Shown here: positions 1-4,313 of the stretch, piece by piece | Numbering within the stretch: position 1 is the stretch's first letter | Layout of the letters: each line of letters opens with the position of its first letter | Program-made: the position numbers and the translations under genes | Notes under the pieces: generated by a model | Seen by the model: only the letters and a program-made list of their open reading frames with translations | Told to the model about the DNA's origin: nothing | The model's database searches: none | Source: Pseudomonadota bacterium | Lineage (GTDB): Bacteria > BMS3Abin14 | NCBI GenBank assembly: GCA_003229755.1 | Contig: QIFJ01000006.1 | Location: forward strand, 1-5,095 | Reading direction: 5' to 3' | DNA length: 5,095 nt

Positions 1-493
1 TTTGAACAACCTTCTTGAGCTCGGGATGGAGTTTCTCGCAGTAGGGGCACTGGGGATCGGTAAAAACGATCACTTTTTTTTCAGCGTCCCTTCTCCCGAT
101 GAGAAGCGTATCAGCAAGGGGAATGGCAGTTGGATCCACACGGACTAGTTCCCTCAGCTTTGCTTTCGTTATGTTCTCCCGGTTTGCGATCTGCAGCACT
201 TGTCCCGAGATCACGTACTTCTTTGAAAAATCTATATAGACAAGCCCCTCACGTTCCCTGTCTACGACGTGCGCCACCCATAAACCCGGGACCTCTGAGA
301 ATTCAACGCTGTTAACCGTCTGAACCATTCCCTTCAGCAGCTGGGAGGCTTCCTGCTTGTTCAGACTGTGACAGTCCGAACACGCGCCCTCCGCGCATCC
401 CTCACCTGTAAAAGTGTGCACCGGAGGAGGCGTCCATAAAGCGAGAACGACAATTGCTGTTGTGAATAGTACTGTCAGTGTGGATTTTCTCAT
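1..493 (-). CDS. DsbC/DsbG-like periplasmic thiol-disulfide isomerase with N-terminal CxxCH motif (partial, C-terminus off the window)
   Basis: The reading frame runs from an ATG at 493 to the left edge, giving 164 residues with no stop. A GGGAG ribosome-binding site (504-508) lies 10 bases upstream. Residues 1-25 look like an export signal: Arg-Lys at positions 2-3, then a hydrophobic stretch. Residues about 45-120 resemble the DsbC N-terminal dimerisation domain (VPGLWVAHVV, then VYIDFSKKYVISGQVL). The thioredoxin fold starts near 138, and VIVFTDPQCPYC carries a CPYC redox site (C149, C152). Proteins of this class isomerise or reduce wrong disulfides in the periplasm and are usually kept reduced by a DsbD-type membrane protein. 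Oddly, residues 33-42 are rich in cysteine and contain CSDCH (C38, C41, H42), the form of a covalent heme c site. The cis-Pro region is outside the window. It lies downstream of the selenocysteine DsbA-like gene on the same strand. The fold assignment is firm; the exact role (isomerase or reductase) is inferred. Confidence 0.87.
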   Translation of the reverse strand, partial: MRKSTLTVLFTTAIVVLALWTPPPVHTFTGEGCAEGACSDCHSLNKQEASQLLKGMVQTVNSVEFSEVPGLWVAHVVDREREGLVYIDFSKKYVISGQVLQIANRENITKAKLRELVRVDPTAIPLADTLLIGRRDAEKKVIVFTDPQCPYCEKLHPELKKVVQ

Positions 494-503
494 CTGTTAG
501 TAA

Positions 504-508
504 CTCCC
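504..508 (-). promoter_or_regulatory. Ribosome-binding site of the DsbC-like gene
   Basis: GGGAG on the minus strand, 10 bases upstream of the ATG at 493. It supports the chosen start. The same ATG also opens directly into a signal-peptide-like sequence. Confidence 0.55.
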
Positions 509-567
509 GTTTTCTATCAATTATCGGGTTTCACGTTTCAAGTGACGTAATATTTGTTAAACATCAT

Positions 568-701
568 GGTTCATCTCCAATTTAGTTGGTGGTCAATACA
601 TAATGCATGGGTTTCGGCAATAAACCCGAGTGATTACACCCAAAAGCCCGGCCTTCAGTGTACATATGCCGATATTCCACCAACTAAATTGTAGATGATC
701 C
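568..701. repeat. 134-bp segment bounded by 25-bp inverted repeats (MITE-like or large stem-loop)
   Basis: The left arm, 568-592, ends in CAATTTAGTTGGTGG. The right arm, 677-701, begins CCACCAACTAAATTG. As inverted copies they match at 23 of 25 positions. The 84-bp interior has no reading frame of note but contains a small hairpin (GGGTTT 609-614 with AAACCC 622-627). The right arm begins right after the stop codon (702-704) of the minus-strand DsbA-like gene, so in the transcript it would form a long stem between the two redox genes. I see no clear target-site duplication. It could be a miniature inverted-repeat element, or an intercistronic structure that limits read-through or protects the RNA. 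The pairing is seen directly; the role is inferred. Confidence 0.7.
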
Positions 702-1538
702 CTACTTTTTAAGTTCGCTATCGATCATTGCAGAAAAGCCGGCTAGAGATCGCTGTTGCAGCAGTTTTCCATTCACGAAAACTGTAGGTGTCCCCCTCAC
801 CCCTACTCTTCTCCCTTCTTCTATGTCTCTGGTTATCATGGATTGAATTTTCCGGTCTTTCATATCTCTCTCGAGCCGCTTCATGTCAAGGCCAAGGCCC
901 CTTGCGATGTTTCTGATCACGGTGTCGTTAAGTTGGTTGTATTTTTCAAAGAGACGGTCGTGCATCTCCCAGAACTTGCCCTGCCTGTCGGCGGCAAGGG
1001 CCGCAGCAGCGGCCTGTCTGGCGAACTTGTGGTTGCTGATAGGAAAGCTTTTGTATACAAGCTTCACGTCTTCGGGATATTTTTCAAGCACCTGCTTGAG
1101 TAGAGGTACTAGCCTCGCGCAGTAGGGTCACTGGAAGTCATCGAATACAGCAACCTCAACCGGCGCATTAGCGGGTCCCTTGAAGGGCGATCCTGTGTTG
1201 TTCAGTTCCTGGATCTGGTTCAGTACTATGATCTTGAGTTTTTTTGTTTTGCTGCTGGTCAGGATAAGCCTGTTGCTTCCCGCGAACTCGATCCTGTCGA
1301 AACCCGCTGCCCCGGAGATCTGTTGCAGCGGCGCGCCGTTAGCCGCGAGGATGTGGATGTTGCCCTCCGCTGTAAGAACGAAGGACCACTGTCCGTCTGA
1401 TGAAACCGCTATATCTATGGGGGTTTCTTTCAACTCCAGTGTGCCCTCCTGCTGGATCACAAAGGCAGCGTGGGCACCTGAGAGTGGCAATAACACCAGA
1501 AGGCATGAAAATATTGCTGACAGTGCTTTTTGCTTCAT
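702..1538 (-). CDS. Secreted DsbA-like thioredoxin-fold selenoprotein (in-frame TGA read as selenocysteine, U-P-Y-C active site)
   Basis: Reading through one in-frame TGA (1128-1130) gives 278 residues ending at TAG 702-704. The ATG at 1538 was chosen because GAGGAG lies 6 bases upstream and it opens directly into a signal peptide (KQK, hydrophobic core, cleavage after AHA at residue 24). Residues 25-115 are a beta-rich region with a propeller-like strand pattern (PIDIAVSSDGQWSFVLT) that I cannot name. Residues about 118-278 are a DsbA/DSBA_thioredoxin_4-type domain: SPFKGPANAPVEVAVFDDFQ, then U137-P-Y-C140, then a helical insert (KSFPISNHKFARQAAAAA, FWEMHDRLFEKYNQL), then the cis-proline loop RGTPTVFVNG (P251). 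The family normally has Cys where the TGA falls, so the codon replaces the nucleophilic cysteine. Homology continues unbroken in frame on both sides. Such proteins oxidise or reduce exported thiols, and Sec would raise reactivity. The alternatives are a nonsense mutation or a base-call error. It probably shares a region of action with the downstream DsbC-like protein. Confidence 0.88.
1084..1127 (-). promoter_or_regulatory. Candidate bacterial SECIS element downstream of the recoded TGA
   Basis: Just 3' of the UGA in the mRNA, two hairpins can be drawn. The stronger (1084-1099) is UCAAGC-AGGU-GCUUGA: six perfect pairs and an AGGU loop that starts 34 bases after the UGA. The other is GAGG-C-U-AGU-A-CCUC, with a bulged C and a three-base AGU loop starting 17 bases after the UGA. 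Known bacterial SECIS loops carry a G in the first two loop positions and lie roughly 16-37 bases from the UGA; both candidates comply. The AGGU loop resembles the loop of the E. coli fdhF element, which binds SelB. The hairpins are visible; SelB binding is inferred. Confidence 0.6.
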
Positions 1539-1544
1539 TGTATT

Positions 1545-1550
1545 CTCCTC
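1545..1550 (-). promoter_or_regulatory. Ribosome-binding site fixing the start of the DsbA-like selenoprotein
   Basis: GAGGAG on the minus strand, 6 bases before the ATG at 1538. The frame stays open upstream to an ATG at 1586, but that would place 16 polar residues ahead of an otherwise perfect signal peptide, so the 1538 start is preferred. Confidence 0.8.
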
Positions 1551-1593
1551 AATGACTTGCTCAGCATTACAATCGCGCCCGAGCATGGGCGCC

Positions 1594-1628
1594 CGAATCC
1601 ATAACCTTAATATATAGTTATGGATTCG
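1594..1628. repeat. Perfect 12-bp inverted repeat upstream of the selenoprotein gene
   Basis: CGAATCCATAAC (1594-1605) and GTTATGGATTCG (1617-1628) are perfect inverted copies around an 11-base AT-rich spacer that reads TATATATTAAG on the minus strand. The spacer could hold a -10 box for the minus-strand gene that starts 56 bases further on, which would make the palindrome an operator. It could equally be part of a larger intergenic repeat together with the adjoining palindromes. No convincing -35 box was found. Confidence 0.55.
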
Positions 1629-1631
1629 TGA

Positions 1632-1678
1632 GGGAAGGGTCCCTTCCCGTGGAGCAAAAAGCCACTCATGGACTTTTT
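1632..1678. repeat. Adjacent palindromes, one with flanking A/T runs (terminator- or repeat-like)
   Basis: GGGAAGGG-T-CCCTTCCC (1632-1648) is a perfect palindrome. It is followed by GTGG (1649-1652) paired with CCAC (1662-1665), and by AAAAAGCC (1656-1663), which can pair with GGaCTTTTT (1670-1678). The last two compete for the same bases. The A and T runs could support termination in either direction, but no gene clearly ends here. The density of palindromes suggests a dispersed intergenic repeat. Confidence 0.45.
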
Positions 1679-1850
1679 ACGACCCTAACAGCAATAATAA
1701 AAAAGGTTACAGGATATTTACTTCCTTGGCAATCGGCCATAAACCGGGAAATTTACTTCAATAAGATCTGGCTCACGCAAAGCCGCTTTTAGCAAGGAAG
1801 AGGGAAGAGGAAAAAGGGAGGAGTTTGGGTTTATATAAAGAGATAAGAGC
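1679..1850. other. Noncoding stretch with nothing recognised
   Basis: This stretch is purine-rich in places (around 1793-1824) and holds no reading frame with family-like sequence. I see no tRNA or other structured RNA gene here and no clear promoter pair. Confidence 0.5.
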
Positions 1851-1890
1851 CTGTGGACCACAGTGCAGCCAGTTGCAGGCTGCTCCACAG
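1851..1890. repeat. Composite stem-loop
   Basis: The outer arms CTGTGGA (1851-1857) and TCCACAG (1884-1890) and the inner arms GCAGCC (1865-1870) and GGCTGC (1878-1883) pair perfectly around a seven-base loop. Bases 1858-1864 bulge out on one side. CCACAGTG occurs twice as a direct repeat (1858-1865, 1885-1892), so alternative pairings exist. Its role is unknown; it sits far from any gene start. Confidence 0.5.
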
Positions 1891-1938
1891 TGTGTAGTGC
1901 AGTCGAAGTGCGAAGGTGAAGTCGAAGTTTAAAAAGAG

Positions 1939-1974
1939 AGTCATTGCGAGGAGCGTATGCGACGCGGCAATCTT
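1939..1974. repeat. REP-like dispersed palindrome (GTCATTGCGAGGAGCG type)
   Basis: The segment reads GTCATTGCGAGGAGCG, then TATGCGACGCGGCAATCT. ATTGC (1943-1947) pairs with GCAAT (1967-1971) around a GC-rich, imperfectly paired centre. From general knowledge, the pattern ATTGCGAGGAGCG...CGACGCGGCAAT is a widely recurring extragenic palindrome in several bacterial phyla. Copy number in this genome cannot be judged from the window. Confidence 0.65.
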
Positions 1975-1985
1975 GTCGCTCATGA

Positions 1986-2040
1986 TCTTGGACCTTGGAC
2001 CAGCACCTGGGTCCTGAGTCATGGGTCCTGGGACCCTGGC
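1986..2040. repeat. GGTCC/TTGGACC simple repeats with a GGGTCC-TG-GGACCC palindrome
   Basis: TTGGACC occurs twice in tandem in this stretch, GGGTCCTG twice (2009-2016, 2023-2030), and the palindrome GGGTCC-TG-GGACCC spans 2023-2036. Short open frames crossing this stretch are composed of the repeats and show no family-like protein sequence. Confidence 0.5.
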
Positions 2041-2198
2041 CACAGGCCAGCCGATCTCATAGCGGATACTTTCAGCATAGACGTTACCTTAATTCCTGTC
2101 TGATCCACCTGGCACAAAAATACAGCCACGAGGATCTTGCCGGCCAGTTCTTCATCAACCGCCATCCGCTGGAATTGAAGGTGATGGAGGACGTATAA
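2041..2198. other. Unidentified, repeat-poor stretch; possible gene remnant
   Basis: Between two repeat blocks lies about 160 bp without obvious repeats. On the plus strand it contains an open stretch ending DLAGQFFINRHPLELKVMEDV at the TAA before 2199. On the minus strand it reads DEELAGKILVAVFLCQVDQTG without stops. Neither strand has a ribosome-binding site with a plausible start, and I recognise no family. It may be the decayed end of a former gene or simply noncoding DNA. Confidence 0.25.
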
Positions 2199-2204
2199 TA
2201 CCCG

Positions 2205-2276
2205 GTTAAAAGTTGAAAGTTAAAAGTTGAATGTTTCAGACATAATATTAAATATCATACTTTCAACTTTCAATTC
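2205..2276. repeat. Tandem and inverted AGTTGAAA repeats
   Basis: GTTAAAAGTTGAA occurs twice, 14 bases apart (2205-2217 and 2219-2231). The downstream segment ACTTTCAACTTTCAATTC (2259-2276) is an approximate inverted copy, so the block can fold into a long AT-rich hairpin around an ATAATATTA-containing loop. No T run follows, so a terminator is not favoured. Confidence 0.55.
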
Positions 2277-2337
2277 AAAGGGCATATCATCTTGTTTTTA
2301 AGTGGAAATTACCGTTTGTTGAAGCCTTTTGCGCGGA

Positions 2338-2366
2338 TTGACAAAGCACTTTGCTTCCTGTATCTA
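2338..2366 (+). promoter_or_regulatory. Sigma-70-type promoter of the DUF177-rpmF-plsX-fabH operon
   Basis: A perfect TTGACA -35 box (2338-2343) is followed after 17 bases by TATCTA (2361-2366), a weak -10. Transcription would start near 2373, leaving a leader of about 23 bases before the ATG at 2396. The -35 box and spacing are strong; the -10 box matches the consensus poorly. Confidence 0.5.
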
Positions 2367-2395
2367 TTTCAGATTCTACCTGACGGGAGGTTATT

Positions 2396-2929
2396 ATGTT
2401 CCTCCGGCTCGGTGAAGTGCCCGCTGAGGGGCTGAATGCTGAACTTTCGCTCGAACCTGATGCCCTTGCAGCTAAGTCAATAAATGCTGATGGTCCCGTT
2501 AAAGGGACTTTCAGAGTTGAGAAAACAGGGTCTCAGGTACTGATAAAAGGTTCAGTCAGCGGGTGTGTGCGCCTTCAGTGCTCTCGCTGTTTGACAAGCT
2601 ACAGATATAAAATTGAAGAAAAGATCTTCATCGAACTCCGTCCCCTTTTGGCTGCAGGGGAGGGAGAGGAGATGGAGCTGGCCTCCGATGACCTCGATGT
2701 CGAATTTTTCCGGGGAGACAGTCTGGATTTAGAGCATTTTATTGAGGAACAGGTGCGGCTGGCTTTGCCCATGAAGCCTCTGTGTTCGAAGGAGTGTGGT
2801 GGGTTGTGTCCCTCATGCGGAGAGGCCATCGGGAGCGATGCCTGTGCATGCGATGTCGAGAGTATCGATCCCAGGTGGGAAGTCCTTGAATCTCTGAGGG
2901 ATTCAGACAGGGATAAAGGAAAAAACTGA
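2396..2929 (+). CDS. DUF177 (YceD-like) protein
   Basis: This is a 177-residue protein, a usual length for the family. GGGAGG (2385-2390) lies 5 bases upstream of the ATG. The N-terminal half is a beta-rich region leading to the CVRLQCSRCLTSY segment (C57, C62, C65). The C-terminal half carries PLCSKECGGLCPSCG (C130, C134, C138, C141) plus C150 and C152, likely a metal-binding cluster, and closes with the family signature DPRWEVLESL. YceD proteins are almost always encoded just upstream of rpmF and are linked to 23S rRNA accumulation and ribosome assembly. The exact molecular role is not settled. Here it is the first gene of the operon, 56 bases before rpmF. It ends in TGA used as a normal stop. 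Confidence 0.93.
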   Translation: MFLRLGEVPAEGLNAELSLEPDALAAKSINADGPVKGTFRVEKTGSQVLIKGSVSGCVRLQCSRCLTSYRYKIEEKIFIELRPLLAAGEGEEMELASDDLDVEFFRGDSLDLEHFIEEQVRLALPMKPLCSKECGGLCPSCGEAIGSDACACDVESIDPRWEVLESLRDSDRDKGKN

Positions 2930-2972
2930 CGGAATGATCCTGTGGACCGGCGGGTTCAGCGGCAGTTGAAAA

Positions 2973-2978
2973 AAGGAG
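2973..2978 (+). promoter_or_regulatory. Ribosome-binding site of rpmF
   Basis: AAGGAG, 7 bases upstream of the ATG at 2986. It is a strong site, as expected for a ribosomal protein, and rules out the overlapping frame starting at 2942. Confidence 0.85.
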
Positions 2979-2985
2979 ACAGAAA

Positions 2986-3168
2986 ATGCCAGTTCCGAAG
3001 CAGAAAACATCAAAGGGAAGAACAAGGAGACGTCGTTCCCACGATGCTCTGGAGATACCCGCGAGCTCATTATGCTCCAAATGCAGCGAACCGAAGATGC
3101 CTCATAGAGTATGTCCTCACTGCGGTTTCTACAGAGGTCGGAAGGTAATTGAGGTCGAGGAGGTCTAG
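2986..3168 (+). CDS. rpmF: 50S ribosomal protein L32
   Basis: A complete 60-residue protein beginning MPVPKQKTSKGRTRRRRSH, the conserved basic N-terminus of bL32. A four-cysteine zinc ribbon follows (C30, C33, C43, C46 in LCSKCSEPKMPHRVCPHCG), then GFYRGRKVI. It is therefore the zinc-binding form rather than the cysteine-free paralogue some bacteria use under zinc limitation. L32 is a component of the large ribosomal subunit near the peptidyl-transferase region. The gene lies between the DUF177 gene and plsX, the common arrangement, and is probably co-transcribed with both. Confidence 0.97.
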   Translation: MPVPKQKTSKGRTRRRRSHDALEIPASSLCSKCSEPKMPHRVCPHCGFYRGRKVIEVEEV

Positions 3169-3175
3169 ATCCTCC
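3159..3175 (+). promoter_or_regulatory. Small hairpin across the rpmF stop codon, upstream of plsX
   Basis: GGAGG (3159-3163) pairs with CCTCC (3171-3175), and the rpmF TAG lies in the seven-base loop. The 5' arm is the only strong Shine-Dalgarno-like sequence near plsX, but it is about 31 bases from the plsX ATG, too far for direct use. The hairpin could affect how ribosomes leaving rpmF reach plsX. The function is speculative. Confidence 0.3.
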
Positions 3176-3194
3176 AGCGGCAAACTTAACTTTT

Positions 3195-4313
3195 ATGAAA
3201 ATAGCAATTGACGCAATGGGGGGAGATTTTGCCCCCCAGGCCATTTTAGAGGGTGCTGTCGCAGCGACTCGGGAGCACGAATGTCAGGTGATCCTGGTGG
3301 GCGACCGGGAGATTCTTGAGCCTCAGCTCTCTCATGCCAGCCCTCCAGAGGGCCGCATCTTTATCAAGCACGCCTCTGAGGTTGTCCGTATGGATGAGGC
3401 TCCGCGCAGGGCTCTTGCAGGCAAACGGGATTCGTCCATTCTGAAGATATTCGAACTCGTAAAATCCGGTGAAGCTGACGCTGCTATTTCAGCCGGAAAC
3501 TCAGGCGCGGCTATGATGGCGGGGATGTATGTATTGGGCCTTCTTCCCAACGTCGAGAGACCGGCGATCGGCTCGATCATCCCTACTCACAGCGGAAGAG
3601 TGGTTATGCTGGATGCAGGGGCAAATGTGGACTGTAAGCCCCATAATCTGGTCCAGTTTGCCTTTATGGGTAATGCTCTTGCCAAGATCACACTTGACAT
3701 GCAGAGTCCCAGGGTCGGACTTCTCAGCATCGGTGAAGAAGCCGGCAAGGGAAATGAAGTTGTACGCACGACTTTTGACATTCTCAAAAAAAGTGACCTT
3801 AACTTCATCGGGAACGTAGAGGGAGGAGACATATTCGCAGACAGGGTTGATGTTGTTGTTTGTGATGGTTTCGTCGGAAACGTAGCCCTGAAGGTTGCAG
3901 AAGGGGTCGTCTACACTCTGGGCATGCGGCTCAAGGAGGAAATAAAGGCTTCTCTTTTGGGCAGGTTCGGCTATCTGTTCATGCGGCCGGCGCTAAAAAA
4001 ATTCAGGCAGCGATTTGACTATGCTGAATACGGAGGCGCACTCCTTCTGGGTATTGACGGTCTGGGCCTTATCTCCCATGGAAGGTCCAACGCCCATGCC
4101 ATCAAGAACGCGATCATAACCGTTGACGGTTATGCGCGCGCCCGGGTCTCCCGCATCGTACGCCAGGAAGTAGAGTCCAGTGCCGACCTGAAGCAGACGG
4201 TTGGTGACAGAGTCCACCAGGTCATAGAGCATTTGAAAGAGAAGAAGATGGATCTTGGGATCATGGACAAGAGTGAAGCGTCGGGTGGCGCCACCAAAGA
4301 GGAAAAGACATGA
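3195..4313 (+). CDS. plsX: Phosphate acyltransferase PlsX (acyl-ACP:phosphate transacylase)
   Basis: A 372-residue protein converting long-chain acyl-ACP and phosphate to acyl phosphate, the donor used by PlsY to acylate glycerol-3-phosphate. It acts at the cytoplasmic face of the membrane. The start MKIAIDAMGGDFAP is the family N-terminus. Further signatures are DAAISAGNSGAAMMAG (residues 95-110), LLSIGEEAGKGNE (176-187), NVEGGDIF (207-214) and CDGFVGN (223-229). The protein is slightly longer than the usual 330-350 residues because of a charged C-terminal tail (MDKSEASGGATKEEKT) with no recognised motif. The ATG has no good ribosome-binding site nearby, so translation may depend on ribosomes arriving from rpmF. 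Its TGA stop overlaps the fabH start by four bases. Confidence 0.97.
   Translation: MKIAIDAMGGDFAPQAILEGAVAATREHECQVILVGDREILEPQLSHASPPEGRIFIKHASEVVRMDEAPRRALAGKRDSSILKIFELVKSGEADAAISAGNSGAAMMAGMYVLGLLPNVERPAIGSIIPTHSGRVVMLDAGANVDCKPHNLVQFAFMGNALAKITLDMQSPRVGLLSIGEEAGKGNEVVRTTFDILKKSDLNFIGNVEGGDIFADRVDVVVCDGFVGNVALKVAEGVVYTLGMRLKEEIKASLLGRFGYLFMRPALKKFRQRFDYAEYGGALLLGIDGLGLISHGRSNAHAIKNAIITVDGYARARVSRIVRQEVESSADLKQTVGDRVHQVIEHLKEKKMDLGIMDKSEASGGATKEEKT
4299..4304 (+). promoter_or_regulatory. Ribosome-binding site of fabH inside plsX
   Basis: GAGGAA lies 5 bases upstream of the ATG at 4310, which forms an ATGA overlap with the plsX stop. Spacing favours this ATG over the in-frame ATG at 4319 and suggests translational coupling. 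Confidence 0.65.

Noticed and set aside
130..315. Plus-strand open frame of 61 residues
   Set aside because: It lies opposite the DsbC-like gene and has a low-complexity, arginine- and proline-rich composition typical of an antisense shadow.
1128..1130. TGA as a true stop, making two separate genes or a pseudogene
   Set aside because: The downstream half has no ribosome-binding site or sensible start, its conserved sequence begins immediately after the TGA, the phase is kept, no other lesion is seen, and the codon falls exactly on the active-site cysteine position.
1128..1130. Genome-wide reassignment of TGA to Trp or Gly
   Set aside because: The DUF177 and plsX genes end in TGA at the expected protein ends, and Trp or Gly would not make sense at the active-site position.
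1539..1586. Upstream ATG (1586) as start of the DsbA-like gene
   Set aside because: It would add 16 polar residues ahead of a clear signal peptide, while the ATG at 1538 has GAGGAG at ideal spacing.
756..1617. Plus-strand open frames at 756-1103, 883-1125 and 1180-1617
   Set aside because: They lie opposite the selenoprotein gene, have no family-like sequence and no credible ribosome-binding sites.
1831..2043. Minus-strand open frame of 70 residues
   Set aside because: It is built from the stem-loop, the REP-like palindrome and the GGTCC repeats and has no ribosome-binding site, so it is not a gene.
1594..2276. CRISPR array
   Set aside because: The repeats in this stretch differ from one another and are not regularly spaced with unique spacers of constant length.
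2942..3148. Plus-strand frame overlapping rpmF
   Set aside because: rpmF in the other frame has a strong ribosome-binding site and full L32 conservation, so this frame is a shadow.
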